Part shown: positions 21,584 to 34,890 of the stretch, piece by piece
How positions within the stretch are numbered: position 1 is the first letter of the stretch
Layout: the number at the start of each line of letters is the position of its first letter
NCBI RefSeq assembly: GCF_011064845.1
Contig: NZ_CP049015.1
Coordinates: 434,001 to 498,000, forward strand
Direction of reading: 5' to 3'
Source: Citrobacter freundii ATCC 8090 = MTCC 1658 = NBRC 12681
GTDB taxonomy: Bacteria > Pseudomonadota > Gammaproteobacteria > Enterobacterales > Enterobacteriaceae
DNA: 64,000 bases
Program-made: the position numbers and the translations under genes
The notes under the pieces: model-generated
Seen by the model: only the letters and a program-made list of their open reading frames with translations
Database searches by the model: none
What the model was told of the DNA's origin: nothing

Positions 21584-24500
21584 TTACAAACTTCCCGCCG
21601 GGCGACTGCCTCTTCCTGCAGAACTTAATGTTCTGCCTGTTTGCTTACCGCCGAGACTTTCCAGACGCATCTGGAACGGTGGGAATGGCATATCAATACC
21701 ATGCTCGCGGAAGCCTGCCAGAATCAGCTGGTGGATTTCATGGCGCAGCGGCATGCGATGCCCCATTTCAGCGGCATAAATACGCAGTTCGAAGATTTGA
21801 ATTCCTTGTTGCAGGTCAACCAGGAAGACTTCTGGCGCCGGGTTATCGATAACCAGCGAGCAACGATGTGCGGCAGTCAGCAGGATCTGCGTAACCTCCT
21901 CGCTGTTAGCCTCCGACGGTGCCGGGATGGTTAACACCACACGGGTAACCGAATCGGATAGCGACCAGTTGATAAACTGTTCGGTGATAAAGGCTTTGTT
22001 GGGTACGATGATCTCTTTGCGGTCCCAGTCGCTGATAGTGGTGGCACGGGTATTAATTTTCGTCACGCTACCGGTGAGATCGCGAATTGTAACCGTGTCG
22101 CCAATGCGGATTGGCTTTTCAAACAGGATAATCAGGCCGGAAATAAAGTTGGCGAAGATCTCCTGCAAACCAAAGCCCAGACCGACACCGAGAGCCGCCA
22201 CCAGCCATTGCAGTTTGGACCACTCAATACCGATCATCGAGAAGCCCACCAGGCCGCCAATCAGCATCAGAAGATACTTAGTGATAGTGGTGATGGCGTA
22301 ACCGGTGCCGGGGGTTAAATCCAGATGTTGCAGTAGCGCCAGCTCCAGCAACGCGGGTAGGTTGCGCACTAGCTGGGTGGTGATGATAAACACCAGAATA
22401 GCAATGAGCACCGCGCCCAGCGTTATCGGTTCTAAGCTTTCCACGCCCTGCACCGTGGAGGTGACATCCCACAACGAGATGTTTTCCAGGAAGCCGAAAG
22501 CGGAATGAATTTCTGACCACAGCACAATGACCGAGAGCAGGGCGATAAGCATCAGAATAGAACGTACCAGGCGCAGCGATTGCGCGCTGATTGCATCCAG
22601 ATCCACTTCGCTTTCATCTACATCGATCGTACCTTCAAGGCTGGTTGAATGAGGTGGTTCCTCTTCGCCCCGCGCACGTTGCGCCAGCATTTCGGCGCGT
22701 CGATGTTTGGCGCGGTCAAACGCAAGGCGGCGGCGCTGAATTAGCATCCAGCGGCGGATGACGTGATACACCACCAGTAATAAGAACCAAATCGCCACGG
22801 ATGTTTCCAGACGTGCCAGCAGGGCTTGCGATGTGGCGAGATAACCCACTGCCGCAGCGAGAATGGCAATCAGCGGCGCGCCCATCAGCATATTCCACAG
22901 CATACTATTGACCATGTTATCGCTGTTGCCCTCTTTATCGAGGTACAGCGGTATCCCGGCGCGTTTCAGGCTCAGGGTCACGACCGCCAGCGCACCGCAA
23001 ATCAGAATAAAGCACAGACGTCCCAGTGAGGCGGAGAATTCTCGGTCATTGAGATTATCAAACATAATCACCGCCATGATCAGCGGGACAATCAGTCCGA
23101 TGCTCATCAGGTAGTAGTGCATGGCTTTCGCGACGCGGTTACGTGGCCAGCCAAAGTGGGCAATGAACAGACCGTTGGGACGCGCAAAGGTGGCGCAAAT
23201 CATTACCGCCCATAGCATAGGCACCGTGGCGGTAACGCCATCGCCGATAGCAACAGCCAGCGGGTAAGGCCAGGCTTCCTGCAACCCGTAACCGAGCGTT
23301 GCCCATAACACCGGCAACGGAGAAGCGACGAGTATTGACCAGAATACCGTGCGTATTGTCAGCCAGAAATGGTCCTGGGTGACTTTCCCGACTCGCGCGG
23401 ACGAGCGTTCAAGGAAACGGGTGAAGTGCTTGCGCGAAGAGAGGCTAAAGCCAACCAGCACCAACGCCGCGAACAGCGGCAATAGTGTTTCTTTGCTGGT
23501 CAGCATCATGACGCTGGCTTTACCCAACTGATTAAACGTATCTAATGAGATCAAACGCCGCAGATCCTGAACGATGTCGACAGGCCAGGAGAGCGAGATG
23601 GGACTGACGTCTGACGTCCAGAACAGATAGCGGTGCGTTGCTTCGTTGACCTCTTTTAGCGCATCTTCCAGTTGGCTGTTGGAGACTTTGAGCTTGGTCA
23701 GCTCAAGGATCAGCGTATCGCCGCCCTGTAACAATGAGTTCAGCAGCTCGCGCTGGGTGCGTAGCTGGGCGTTGAGAATACTGCTCTGTTCAGCGGTCAG
23801 AGGTTGTCCATCGGCCTGATGAATTTGACGCAGCTGCGGCTGTTTGTTGAGGAGATCCTCATAGCGCATACGGTGCACGCGAAGCTGCGCCATTTCGGTA
23901 TCCAACTGCTGGGGCTTGGGCATTTCCGGCAGACGGGATACCTGCGCGCGCAGCGCTTCTCCCAGCATATTTGAAACCCCAAGCCACTGAGACTGCTCTC
24001 GCAGCGTATTCAAGGCCTGGCGGACCTGCAGCGTTTGGCTGGCAGCCTGACGCTGCTGCGAGGCGACCAGGTCCATACGTTGCGCCTGTTGGTTCAAGGC
24101 CTGAGACAGCTCGCGGTTAACCTTGAACTGATCGACAATACCTTCCGGCAGTCCCGCGCTGTTTTCCGCCAGCAGTTCGGTACTTTCCAGCGCTCGCTCT
24201 GCTTCGCGCTGACGCTGACTGTTGAGTTGATTGCGCAAAGCCTGCAGGTAAGTGTCGAGTTGTTGACTCTGCTTTTCTGCCAGTTCGGAGCGCATACGCG
24301 CCAGTTCCTGACGGTTATTGGCGGAAAGCTGTGCCAGCTCCAGTTCATCGACCAGGGCTTTAAGTTTGGCGGATTCAGCTTGCATCGCCTGATTCTGCGC
24401 GGAATTGCCGTTGGCGGTACCAATGCGGCGCTCAAGCTCATTGAGCTGGCGGCGGGCATCGGTTTGCTGTTGAGGAAGCTGGCTTAACGAGTCGGCGATT

Positions 24501-24898
24501 TCCCGGGCGCGATCCTGCTCCTGCTGGGCCTGACGACTCTTTTCCAGCAGTTGGCTGCTAACCTGGAGGATCTCCTGGTTTAATGCATCGGTAGAGAGCC
24601 CGGTTGGTACATTGCGCGGTTCATCGCGCAGGTTACTAAGCTGTGCGCGTAACGTTGCGGACAGCTTGGGGAAGTTATCAATAACCTGCTGATATTGCTG
24701 TGCGCGCTCGAGAGAGCCTTTCCGCTCCTCAAGGGCATTCAGCGCGGACTGGAGCGCCTCGACGGTTTCTGGCTGAGCGGGTTTTGCCGCTTTTGCCTGC
24801 TCCAGTTCCTGGGTGAGTTGTTTGGCATCGGGGGCCGTCGCAGCGTACGCCCCCAGGCTGAGGCACCAGGCCATCAGAAAAGTGATAATCAGGCGCAC
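21584..24898 (-). CDS. mscM: Miniconductance mechanosensitive channel MscM (YjeP)
   Basis: Large MscS-family channel that opens under membrane tension to release solutes during hypo-osmotic shock. The product is 1104 residues. A signal peptide (MRLIITFLMAWCLSLGAYA) is followed by a periplasmic, glutamine-rich coiled-coil domain of about 450 residues, then about eight membrane helices (480-830), and the MscS core near the C-terminus. The pore helix region is in ALGVGLGFGLQEIFANFISG, and the beta domain follows with GDTVTIRDLTGSVTKINTRA. The ending GKQTGRTLSSAGRG matches the E. coli protein. It lies 17 bases downstream of psd, forming a psd-mscM operon. Confidence 0.97.
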   Translation of the reverse strand: MRLIITFLMAWCLSLGAYAATAPDAKQLTQELEQAKAAKPAQPETVEALQSALNALEERKGSLERAQQYQQVIDNFPKLSATLRAQLSNLRDEPRNVPTGLSTDALNQEILQVSSQLLEKSRQAQQEQDRAREIADSLSQLPQQQTDARRQLNELERRIGTANGNSAQNQAMQAESAKLKALVDELELAQLSANNRQELARMRSELAEKQSQQLDTYLQALRNQLNSQRQREAERALESTELLAENSAGLPEGIVDQFKVNRELSQALNQQAQRMDLVASQQRQAASQTLQVRQALNTLREQSQWLGVSNMLGEALRAQVSRLPEMPKPQQLDTEMAQLRVHRMRYEDLLNKQPQLRQIHQADGQPLTAEQSSILNAQLRTQRELLNSLLQGGDTLILELTKLKVSNSQLEDALKEVNEATHRYLFWTSDVSPISLSWPVDIVQDLRRLISLDTFNQLGKASVMMLTSKETLLPLFAALVLVGFSLSSRKHFTRFLERSSARVGKVTQDHFWLTIRTVFWSILVASPLPVLWATLGYGLQEAWPYPLAVAIGDGVTATVPMLWAVMICATFARPNGLFIAHFGWPRNRVAKAMHYYLMSIGLIVPLIMAVIMFDNLNDREFSASLGRLCFILICGALAVVTLSLKRAGIPLYLDKEGNSDNMVNSMLWNMLMGAPLIAILAAAVGYLATSQALLARLETSVAIWFLLLVVYHVIRRWMLIQRRRLAFDRAKHRRAEMLAQRARGEEEPPHSTSLEGTIDVDESEVDLDAISAQSLRLVRSILMLIALLSVIVLWSEIHSAFGFLENISLWDVTSTVQGVESLEPITLGAVLIAILVFIITTQLVRNLPALLELALLQHLDLTPGTGYAITTITKYLLMLIGGLVGFSMIGIEWSKLQWLVAALGVGLGFGLQEIFANFISGLIILFEKPIRIGDTVTIRDLTGSVTKINTRATTISDWDRKEIIVPNKAFITEQFINWSLSDSVTRVVLTIPAPSEANSEEVTQILLTAAHRCSLVIDNPAPEVFLVDLQQGIQIFELRIYAAEMGHRMPLRHEIHQLILAGFREHGIDMPFPPFQMRLESLGGKQTGRTLSSAGRGSRPAGSL

Positions 24899-24915
24899 AG
24901 CAGCGATTCCTATGT

Positions 24916-25884
24916 TTAACTTTCGTCTTTTTTGTCGTCAACCAGCGGGCTGGCGTCGTGTTCTGCTTCGATCTCTTCTTTCGTCAGCGGGGTCGGTTCT
25001 GCCTCTGGCGTCACGAAAGTCTCGGTCGAGATGGCCATTGGTTGGCCGATTTTGGTCACGGAAAGATCCTGCAACTGCTCAACCAGGTTAACTTTGCCAG
25101 GTGCGAACAGGTTGATGACGGTGGAACCGAGCTTAAAGCGGCCCATTTCCTGACCTTTCAACAGCGCTACCGACCCTTCGCTTTCGCCTTCCGGCCAGGT
25201 CCAGCGCTTGATGACGCCTTCACGCGGTGGGGTAATGGTGCCAGCCCATGTGGTTTCAATGCTGCCGACGATAGTCGCGCCGACCAGAATCTGCACCATC
25301 GGACCAAATTCGGTATCAAACAAACAGATTACGCGTTCGTTGCGGGCAAACAGGTTCGGTACGTTTTGCGCAGTCAGGATGTTTACAGAGAAGAGATCGC
25401 CCGGCACATACATCATTTCACGCAGGATACCGTTACACGGCATGTGTACACGGTGGTAATCGCGTGGAGACAAGTAAGTGGTTACAAACGTACCGTTGCG
25501 GAATTTGTCCGCCATCTGATAGTTGCCAGCCAACAGTGCTTCAAGGGTATAGCTGTGCCCTTTAGCCTGCAGCAATTTGTCTTCTTCGATGTTGCCTAAC
25601 TGGTTGATCACGCCGTCAGCGGGCATGACCAGTACGTTTGGATCGGTATTAATCGGGCGAGCATCGTCGCGCAGCGGGCGAACAAAGAAGTCGTTAAAGG
25701 TGCGATAGCTGGCGGTGTCCGGCTTTTGCGCCTCTTTCATATCGACCTTGTAATATTTCACGAACAGATCGATAACCAATTTGGTCAGCCATCCCGCTCG
25801 TTTGCTCGCACCCCAACCCGCCAGGCGAGTGAGCCATAGTTTCGGCAGAATGTATTGTAGCGAAAGCTTAAATGAGTTTAACAA
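24916..25884 (-). CDS. psd: Phosphatidylserine decarboxylase proenzyme
   Basis: Makes phosphatidylethanolamine by decarboxylating phosphatidylserine at the inner membrane. The 322-residue proenzyme cleaves itself in the LGST motif (in [12 protein letters not shown], about residue 253), turning the Ser into the pyruvoyl cofactor and giving beta and alpha chains. The conserved [10 protein letters not shown] contains an active-site histidine. A basic, hydrophobic N-terminus ([20 protein letters not shown]) fits peripheral membrane attachment, and the C-terminal tail is acidic and variable. It lies between rsgA and mscM on the same strand. The start ATG at 25884 has GGAGGC upstream. Confidence 0.98.
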   Translation of the reverse strand: MLNSFKLSLQYILPKLWLTRLAGWGASKRAGWLTKLVIDLFVKYYKVDMKEAQKPDTASYRTFNDFFVRPLRDDARPINTDPNVLVMPADGVINQLGNIEEDKLLQAKGHSYTLEALLAGNYQMADKFRNGTFVTTYLSPRDYHRVHMPCNGILREMMYVPGDLFSVNILTAQNVPNLFARNERVICLFDTEFGPMVQILVGATIVGSIETTWAGTITPPREGVIKRWTWPEGESEGSVALLKGQEMGRFKLGSTVINLFAPGKVNLVEQLQDLSVTKIGQPMAISTETFVTPEAEPTPLTKEEIEAEHDASPLVDDKKDES

Positions 25885-25912
25885 GGTAGCCTCCAGGCCA
25901 TAATTTGTTCCC

Positions 25913-25934
25913 GATCCGGCATGTGGACCGGATC
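25913..25934. other. Inverted repeat between rsgA and psd
   Basis: GATCCGG-N8-CCGGATC, 29 bases upstream of the psd start and 42 after the rsgA stop. It has no U-tract in the psd direction; on the plus strand it is followed by an A-rich stretch. A mRNA hairpin between cotranscribed genes is the simplest reading. Confidence 0.35.
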
Positions 25935-25976
25935 CTGAAAAAAGGGGGACGATTCTAGCGATGCTTAGCTTAGTTG

Positions 25977-27029
25977 TCAGTTGTCTGTATCAGAAAAGTT
26001 TTTACGCGTTTTTACCTGCGCCATGCTTTCCAGGATGCGGTGATAATTTTCAAACCGGGTTTCGGCTATGGCTCCTTTTTCTACAGCCTCACGGATAGCG
26101 CAGCCTGGATCGGTATCATGCTTGCAGTCGCGGTATTTGCAATGGCCCAGGTAGTCATGAAATTCGACAAAGCCATGCGTGATTTGTTCCGGCTCCAGAT
26201 GCCACAGTCCGAACTCACGTACGCCAGGGGAGTCGATAACGTCGCCGCCGTGCGGGAAGTGATACAGGCGAGAGGCCGTGGTAGTGTGCTGTCCAAGACC
26301 GGAGTTGTCGGAGACATCGTTGGTCAGGATCTCTTCCTGCAGGCCGAGAAGATTATTGAGCAGGCTGGATTTACCTACGCCCGACTGACCGGCAAAAATG
26401 CTGATGCGATCGGTTAATGCTTCTTCAAGTGGTTTCAGGCCGTCTTTAGTACGGCTGGATACCATCAACACCCGATAGCCAATGTCGCGATAGATATCCA
26501 TCTGTTCGTTAACGAAGGCCATGCCTTCATCATCAAGCAGATCGATCTTATTCAGTACGATAATTGGTTCAACATGTAGCGTTTCGCAGGCTACCAGATA
26601 TCGGTCGATAATATTGAGTGACAGCTCGGGTAAGATGGCTGAGACAATAACGATCTGGTCGATGTTGGCGGCAATAGGTTTTACCCCGTCGTAAAAGTCG
26701 GGACGTGTCAGTACCGAGGTACGATCGTGTACCGCTTCAACGATACCTTTGACATTCACGCCTTCAGCCGCCGCTTTACCCGGGCGCCAGACTACGCGAT
26801 CGCCAGTAACCAGCGAGCGAATTGTACGGCGGATGTTGCAGCGGTGAATTTCACCGTCAGCAGACTCTACGTCGGCATGCATGCCAAAACGGCTGATAAC
26901 GATGCCTTCAGCGGTTTCGCCAAAGAGGTTGTCGTCGTAGTCGGGCTTCTCCGTGGACGTTTTAAGACGACGCTGGTGATTGGCGTTCACACGGCGCTGT
27001 TGGCCTTTGGAGAGTTTATTCTTACTCAA
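25977..27029 (-). CDS. rsgA: Ribosome small-subunit GTPase RsgA (YjeQ)
   Basis: Circularly permuted GTPase that checks late maturation of the 30S subunit and releases assembly factor RbfA. The product is 350 residues from a TTG start (27029), giving [15 protein letters not shown] as in E. coli; an upstream ATG at 27053 would add eight residues but is less likely. Domain order is an OB fold (about 65-110), a permuted GTPase with NKID before the P-loop [12 protein letters not shown] and then DSPG, and a zinc knuckle [14 protein letters not shown] near 297-310. It is divergent from orn and upstream of psd. Confidence 0.97.
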   Translation of the reverse strand: MSKNKLSKGQQRRVNANHQRRLKTSTEKPDYDDNLFGETAEGIVISRFGMHADVESADGEIHRCNIRRTIRSLVTGDRVVWRPGKAAAEGVNVKGIVEAVHDRTSVLTRPDFYDGVKPIAANIDQIVIVSAILPELSLNIIDRYLVACETLHVEPIIVLNKIDLLDDEGMAFVNEQMDIYRDIGYRVLMVSSRTKDGLKPLEEALTDRISIFAGQSGVGKSSLLNNLLGLQEEILTNDVSDNSGLGQHTTTASRLYHFPHGGDVIDSPGVREFGLWHLEPEQITHGFVEFHDYLGHCKYRDCKHDTDPGCAIREAVEKGAIAETRFENYHRILESMAQVKTRKNFSDTDN

Positions 27030-27134
27030 TCGGACTGGCTCCTGGTCGCCCATGATGGGCAAAACATTTATGATACACACAATTTTAGATCAATGTAGTC
27101 ACACTGAATGTGACGCTGAAGGGTGGAAAATAGC

Positions 27135-27680
27135 ATGAGTGCCAATGAAAACAACCTGATTTGGATCGATCTGGAGATGACAGGTCTGGATCCCGAGCGC
27201 GATCGCATTATTGAGATCGCCACGCTGGTGACGGATGCCAACCTGAATATTCTGGCAGAAGGACCGACAATTGCGGTGCACCAGTCCGACGAACAACTGG
27301 CATTAATGGATGACTGGAACGTACGTACGCACACCGGTAGCGGGCTGGTGGAACGCGTGAAGGCGAGCACCATGGGCGATCGTGAAGCAGAACTGGCCAC
27401 GCTGGCTTTTTTGAAAGAGTGGGTTCCGGAAGGGAAATCACCTATCTGTGGCAACAGCATCGGCCAGGATCGTCGTTTCCTGTTTAAATACATGCCGGAG
27501 CTGGAGGCGTATTTCCATTATCGCTATCTTGACGTTAGTACGCTCAAAGAACTGGCGCGTCGTTGGAAGCCGGAGATCCTGGCTGGCTTCACCAAGCAGG
27601 GAACGCATCAGGCGATGGACGACATTCGTGAATCTGTTGCTGAGCTTGCTTACTATCGCGAACATTTTATTAAGCTTTGA
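27135..27680 (+). CDS. orn: Oligoribonuclease
   Basis: Essential 3'-5' exonuclease of the DEDDh family that degrades two- to five-nucleotide RNAs, the last step of mRNA decay. The product is 181 residues from the ATG at 27135 (four codons inside the longer frame), giving [20 protein letters not shown]. The metal ligands are visible: Asp and Glu in WIDLEMTG, Asp in GQDRRFL, and the His and Asp in [11 protein letters not shown]. It is divergent from rsgA by 105 bp and has its own terminator before the tRNA-Gly genes. Confidence 0.98.
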   Translation: MSANENNLIWIDLEMTGLDPERDRIIEIATLVTDANLNILAEGPTIAVHQSDEQLALMDDWNVRTHTGSGLVERVKASTMGDREAELATLAFLKEWVPEGKSPICGNSIGQDRRFLFKYMPELEAYFHYRYLDVSTLKELARRWKPEILAGFTKQGTHQAMDDIRESVAELAYYREHFIKL

Positions 27681-27688
27681 TTTTGTTC

Positions 27689-27715
27689 TCCGGTGGCTTG
27701 CGTCACCGGCTTTTT
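27689..27715 (+). terminator. Terminator of orn
   Basis: Hairpin CCGGTG-N8-CACCGG followed by CTTTTTG, 10 bases after the orn stop. Confidence 0.85.
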
Positions 27716-27788
27716 GACGCTAAATTGTTCAGCTTGATTGTAAAGTAATCACTTGAACGAATTTTCGAAAAAAACGTATTCAAGGGGG

Positions 27789-27816
27789 TTGCAGCTAAAC
27801 GGATTTCTCGTATAAT
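27789..27816 (+). promoter_or_regulatory. Promoter of the tRNA-Gly cluster
   Basis: TTGCAG (-35) and TATAAT (-10) with a 16-bp spacer, followed by the GC-rich discriminator GCGCCTCCC typical of stringently controlled stable-RNA promoters. The -10 ends about 50 bp before the first tRNA. Confidence 0.85.
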
Positions 27817-27865
27817 GCGCCTCCCGTAACGACGCAGAAATGCGAATTACGACAGCAACAAATTT

Positions 27866-27941
<76 letters not shown>

Positions 27942-27978
27942 AAATTTGAAAGTGCTTATTAAGCACAGACGCACCCAA

Positions 27979-28054
<76 letters not shown>

Positions 28055-28090
28055 AAATTTGAAAGTGCTTATAAGCACAGACCACCAATC

Positions 28091-28209
28091 GCAGTATTTC
28101 GAATTGCGACAAGGCGGCAACTGAATGAGTCCTTAGGAGCTTACTGAAGTAAGTGACTCAGGCGAATGAAGGCAGCCAACGCAGTAGCGGTTCGAAAGAC
28201 GAAGATTAT
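28091..28209 (+). repeat. ERIC element, copy 2, inside the tRNA-Gly cluster
   Basis: Core reads TTAGGAGCTTACTGAAGTAA, then GTGACTCAGGCGAATG and GCAGCCAACGCAG, an ERIC sequence in plus orientation; the ends are approximate. It separates tRNA copies 2 and 3, making that spacer about 155 bp instead of 37 bp. It would be part of the tRNA precursor transcript. Confidence 0.85.
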
Positions 28210-28285
<76 letters not shown>

Positions 28286-28554
28286 AATTCTTACCTCAAT
28301 AAAAATATCCACAACGAATAATCGCGTTGGGGACGTTTTGTTTCGTCATTGACATACTCTTGTAAACAGACTTATCCACAGGTTCGGGTATTATTCCTGG
28401 AATGCAAAAAGCTTCGCCGGGTAAATAGTATCATTTTAACTAATTGAAATTATTGACTTAATTATCATTTCAAATTGTTAATGCGATCACTTGACGATTT
28501 TTTCCTTCTTGAATATCAATGTGTTTTTATTTTTATACACAAGCTGTGGATGAC
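28286..28554. other. AT-rich intergenic region between glyY and queG
   Basis: 269 bases without a plausible gene. The first part would hold the 3' end of the tRNA transcript, but I see no strong terminator hairpin. The part near 28420-28550 is notably AT-rich. Confidence 0.5.
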
Positions 28555-29692
28555 TTAAGCGTCGCGCGGCAGACCCTTCTCAATGACCCTGACCAAACGT
28601 TGTTTCTTCGGTAGCTGCACCTCAACTACGCAGGCATTTCGCTTCTCGATTTGCTGAGCAACCGCCCAGTCTATGTGTTCGTCGAGAAGTGGGTGCTCAC
28701 CTCTGCGACTTTCCAGCGCGAGAATAACAGCGTCATTCCAGGGAGCATTACCCAACGCAACGGCGATATTTCGCAGCCAGCGCAGGTGGCCAATACGACG
28801 AATGGCAGACCCCTCCGTGACTTTTAAAAACCACGCTTCGCTCCAGCTAAACAGCTCTATTAACTCTGGAGCATGAAGCTGCTTGCGCGGGCTGAAGTCA
28901 TCCTCTGCCGTCAACTGCGAATAGCGATTCCACGGGCAAATAAGCTGGCAATCATCGCAGCCGTAAATTCGATTCCCCATCAAGGGACGAAATTCTTCCG
29001 GGATCGGGCCTTCCAGTTCGATAGTGAGATAAGAGATACAGCGGCGCGCATCTACGGTGTAGGGTTCAACGATGGCCCCGGTGGGACAGATTGTCATGCA
29101 GGCGACGCATTTCCCGCATCCTTCTTCTGCTGGTTGGTCGACCGGCAAGGGTAAATCGATCAGTAATTCCCCGAGGAAGAAAAATGAACCGGCTTCGCGA
29201 TTGAGGATTAGTGAGTGCTTACCTGTCCAGCCAAGCCCGGCTTTTTCCGCCAAAGGACGCTCAAGAATGGGCGCAGAATCGACAAAAGGTCTAAAATTCA
29301 GCGAAACGCAGTGCTGTTGAATCATCTCTCCCAGCTTTTTTAAGCGGTTACGTAGCAGCTTATGGTAGTCGCGGCCAAGCGCGTAACGGCTGACGTAACC
29401 CAGAGAAGGGTTCTTCAACGTGCTGGCAAAGGCCGCTTTGGCAGGAAGATAGTTCATACGTACGCAGATGACACGTAGCGTACCGGGCAATAATTCGTGG
29501 GGGCGGGCGCGCATCATGCCGTGACGGGCCATCCAGTCCATCTCGCCGTGGTATTGTTTATCCAGCCAGGCCTGCAGTTTGGGCTCTGCTTCGCTGAGGT
29601 CGGTATCGGCAATACCGACTTGCTGAAAGCCAAGCTCCAGCCCCCACTGCTTAATATTTTGCGCTAACTGATTGAGATCGAGGGGCTCTGAC

Positions 29693-29694
<2 letters not shown>
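28555..29694 (-). CDS. queG: Epoxyqueuosine reductase QueG
   Basis: Cobalamin-dependent iron-sulfur enzyme that performs the final step of queuosine synthesis, reducing epoxyqueuosine in tRNA. The product is 379 residues from MSEPLDLNQLA; the frame extends 22 codons upstream without support. Two [4Fe-4S] motifs are present, CGKCVACMTICPTGA (about 190) and CDDCQLICPWN (about 245), and a C-terminal HEAT-like region (IRRIGHLRWLRNIAVALGNA) that binds tRNA. The start codon overlaps the divergent nnr start within the four bases CATG. Confidence 0.97.
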
Positions 29695-31673
<1,979 letters not shown>

Positions 31674-31689
31674 CCTTAAGGGTGGCGGG

Positions 31690-33015
31690 ATGATTTATCG
31701 CATCAGAAACTGGCTGATGGCAACCCTGGTCCTGCTGTGCGCGCAGGCTGGGGCCGCCAGCCTCTCCGATCTTCAGGTTTCCAATGGCAATCAACAGGCG
31801 CGGATTACGCTGAGCTTTATTGGCGAGCCTGAATACGCCGTGAGCCAGGACGGGAAACGCACCGTCGCGCTGGATATAAAACAAACCGGAGTGATTCAGG
31901 GATTACCGCTGCTGTTTAGCGGCAATAATCTGGTGAAATCTATCCGCTCCGGTACGCCAAAAGATGCGCAGTCCTTGCGTCTGGTGGTGGATTTAACCGA
32001 GAACGGCAAGGCCGAAGCCGTTAAACGACAGAACGGCGGCAATTATACCGTTGTGTTTACCATCAAAGCGGATGCGCCGCCGCCTCCACCTCCCGTGGTT
32101 GTTAAGCGTGTTGAAACGCCGGTTGTCGCCCCTCGTCCTGCCGAGCCTGCGCGTAACCCGTTTAAAGCAGAGAACGATCGCACCACGATGGTGACCAACA
32201 GTAATACCTCCACACGACCTGCGGCGCGCGCCAGCACCGGCAGCGGTGAAAAAGTGGTTATTGCCATTGATGCCGGACACGGCGGGCAGGATCCGGGGGC
32301 GATTGGCCCTGGCGGCACGCGTGAGAAAAACGTCACGATTGCCGTGGCGCGTAAACTGCGCAGCTTGCTCAATGATGACCCAATGTTTAAAGGCGTACTC
32401 ACCCGTGATGGCGATTACTTTATCTCGGTGATGGGGCGTTCAGACGTCGCACGTAAACAAAATGCCAATTTCCTGGTTTCTATTCACGCGGATGCCGCGC
32501 CAAACCGTGATGCCACAGGTGCTTCCGTTTGGGTGTTGTCGAACCGTCGGGCGAACAGTGAGATGGCCGGCTGGCTGGAACAGCATGAAAAACAATCGGA
32601 GCTGTTGGGCGGCGCGGGCGATGTGCTGGCAAACAGCCAGTCCGATCCTTATCTCAGCCAGGCCGTACTGGATCTGCAGTTCGGTCATTCGCAGCGCGTC
32701 GGGTATGATGTGGCGACCAGCATGATCGGCCAGTTAGAACGTATTGGTTCGATGCATAAGCGCCGTCCGGAACACGCCAGTCTTGGCGTACTGCGTTCGC
32801 CTGATATCCCGTCTGTGCTGGTTGAAACCGGCTTTATCAGTAACAACAGCGAAGAACGTCTGTTGGCGAGCGATGATTACCAGCAGCAACTGGCTGAGGC
32901 GATATACAAAGGATTGCGTAACTATTTCCAGGCGCACCCGATGCAAACCGGACCGCAGGGCGCGCCGGCGCAAACCGCCAGCGCCATATCGCCGGGTAAC
33001 ACGTTAACAAATTAA
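31690..33015 (+). CDS. amiB: N-acetylmuramoyl-L-alanine amidase AmiB
   Basis: Periplasmic zinc amidase that splits septal peptidoglycan during daughter-cell separation; it is activated by EnvC. The product is 441 residues: a Sec signal peptide ([22 protein letters not shown]), an AMIN domain (about 25-130), a proline-rich linker ([11 protein letters not shown]), and the Amidase_3 domain (190-420). Zinc and catalytic residues appear in [30 protein letters not shown] and [10 protein letters not shown]. Compared with the family nothing is missing. It lies between tsaE and mutL. Confidence 0.97.
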   Translation: MIYRIRNWLMATLVLLCAQAGAASLSDLQVSNGNQQARITLSFIGEPEYAVSQDGKRTVALDIKQTGVIQGLPLLFSGNNLVKSIRSGTPKDAQSLRLVVDLTENGKAEAVKRQNGGNYTVVFTIKADAPPPPPPVVVKRVETPVVAPRPAEPARNPFKAENDRTTMVTNSNTSTRPAARASTGSGEKVVIAIDAGHGGQDPGAIGPGGTREKNVTIAVARKLRSLLNDDPMFKGVLTRDGDYFISVMGRSDVARKQNANFLVSIHADAAPNRDATGASVWVLSNRRANSEMAGWLEQHEKQSELLGGAGDVLANSQSDPYLSQAVLDLQFGHSQRVGYDVATSMIGQLERIGSMHKRRPEHASLGVLRSPDIPSVLVETGFISNNSEERLLASDDYQQQLAEAIYKGLRNYFQAHPMQTGPQGAPAQTASAISPGNTLTN

Positions 33016-33024
33016 GGATTAGCC

Positions 33025-34890
33025 ATGCCGATTCAGGTTCTACCGCCACAGCTGGCGAACCAGATTGCCGCAGGCGAGGTGGTAGAACGGCCTGCGTCAG
33101 TGGTGAAAGAGCTGGTGGAAAACAGCATCGATGCCGGTGCGACGCGCATTGATATCGATATTGAGCGCGGCGGCGCGAAGCTTATCCGTATTCGTGACAA
33201 CGGCTGCGGGATTAAAAAAGACGAGCTGGCGCTGGCGCTGGCGCGTCATGCCACCAGTAAAATAGCCTCGCTTGACGATCTTGAGGCCATCGTTAGCCTC
33301 GGATTTCGTGGCGAAGCGCTGGCAAGTATCAGCTCCGTGTCTCGTTTAACCCTGACGTCGCGCACACAAGAGCAGCCTGAGGCCTGGCAAGCCTATGCTG
33401 AAGGGCGCGACATGGATGTGACGGTAAAACCTGCTGCGCATCCAGTGGGAACCACACTGGAGGTGTTAGATCTGTTCTACAACACCCCGGCGCGGCGCAA
33501 ATTTATGCGCACCGAGAAAACTGAATTTAATCATATCGACGAGATTATTCGCCGCATTGCGCTGGCGCGTTTTGATGTGACGATTAATTTGTCTCACAAC
33601 GGCAAAGTGGTGCGTCAGTACCGGGCAGTGGCCGCGGATGGGCAGAAAGAGCGCCGGCTGGGCGCGATTTGCGGCACGCCGTTTCTGGAGCATGCGCTGG
33701 CGATTGAATGGCAGCATGGTGATTTGACGCTGCGCGGCTGGGTGGCCGATCCTAACCACACAACGGCGGCACTGGCAGAAATACAGTACTGTTATGTGAA
33801 TGGTCGGATGATGCGAGATCGGCTGATCAACCATGCTATCCGCCAGGCCTGTGAAGATAAGCTGGGAGCCGATCAACAACCCGCTTTTGTGCTGTATCTG
33901 GAAATCGATCCGCATCAAGTGGATGTCAACGTACACCCAGCTAAACATGAGGTCCGTTTCCATCAATCCCGCCTGGTGCACGATTTTATTTACCAGGGCG
34001 TGTTGAGCGTCCTGCAACAGCAGCTTGAAACGCCGCTGCCGTTGGCTGATGACGACGAACCCGCTCCAAGGCACATTCCGGAAAACCGCGTTGCTGCCGG
34101 ACGTAACCATTTTGCCGAGCCGGCTCCCGCGCGTGAACCTGCGACACCGCAGTACTCAGCTGTCGCTGGAAACGGCAGTAGTGGCGCAGGCCGTCAGGCG
34201 GGGGCCAGTTGGCCTCATGCCCAACCCGGATACCAAAAGCAGCAGGGCGAAATTTATCAGAAACTGATGCAGACGCCGGCTCCAACGCGTAAAACGCCGG
34301 TCTCTGAAACATCATCGGTACCTCTGAGTGGCAGTAGTCAGGGCTTTGGCCGGGTGCTAACGATTGTCGGTGCAGACTGCGCGTTACTCGAGTGCGATGG
34401 CCATATTCGGTTGCTGGCATTACCGGTGGCTGAGCGTTGGCTGCGTCAGGCGCAATTAACGCCGGACCAGGGGACCGTTTGCGCCCAGCCGTTGCTGATC
34501 CCTTTACGTTTAAAAGTCAACGCCGATGAAAAAGCGGCGCTGCAAAAAGGACAGAGCCAACTGGCTGAGCTGGGCATTGAATTTCAACTGGATGCGCAGC
34601 ATGTGACCATCCGGGCGGTGCCTTTACCCTTACGCCAACAAAATTTACAAATCTTGATTCCTGAACTGATAGGCTACCTGGCGCAGCAATCCGTATTCGA
34701 GCCGGGCAATATTGCGCAGTGGATCGCACGTAACCTGATTAGCGAGCATCCACAGTGGAGTATGGCACAGGCGATTACGCTGTTAGCGGATGTTGAGCGG
34801 CTCTGCCCACAACTCGTGAAGGCACCGCCGGGCGGTCTGTTACAACCTGTTGATTTACATTCGGTAATGAATGCCCTGAAACATGAGTGA
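33025..34890 (+). CDS. mutL: DNA mismatch repair protein MutL
   Basis: GHKL-type ATPase that couples MutS mismatch recognition to MutH incision and UvrD. The product is 621 residues. ATP-binding motifs in the N-terminal domain are [13 protein letters not shown] (motif I), DNGCGI (motif II) and [12 protein letters not shown] (motif III); the dimerisation domain fills the last 200 residues. The linker (about 345-440) is Pro, Ala and Gln rich and a few residues longer than in E. coli. The last 8 bases overlap miaA. There is no DQHAxxE endonuclease motif, as expected in a MutH-using bacterium. Confidence 0.98.
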   Translation: MPIQVLPPQLANQIAAGEVVERPASVVKELVENSIDAGATRIDIDIERGGAKLIRIRDNGCGIKKDELALALARHATSKIASLDDLEAIVSLGFRGEALASISSVSRLTLTSRTQEQPEAWQAYAEGRDMDVTVKPAAHPVGTTLEVLDLFYNTPARRKFMRTEKTEFNHIDEIIRRIALARFDVTINLSHNGKVVRQYRAVAADGQKERRLGAICGTPFLEHALAIEWQHGDLTLRGWVADPNHTTAALAEIQYCYVNGRMMRDRLINHAIRQACEDKLGADQQPAFVLYLEIDPHQVDVNVHPAKHEVRFHQSRLVHDFIYQGVLSVLQQQLETPLPLADDDEPAPRHIPENRVAAGRNHFAEPAPAREPATPQYSAVAGNGSSGAGRQAGASWPHAQPGYQKQQGEIYQKLMQTPAPTRKTPVSETSSVPLSGSSQGFGRVLTIVGADCALLECDGHIRLLALPVAERWLRQAQLTPDQGTVCAQPLLIPLRLKVNADEKAALQKGQSQLAELGIEFQLDAQHVTIRAVPLPLRQQNLQILIPELIGYLAQQSVFEPGNIAQWIARNLISEHPQWSMAQAITLLADVERLCPQLVKAPPGGLLQPVDLHSVMNALKHE

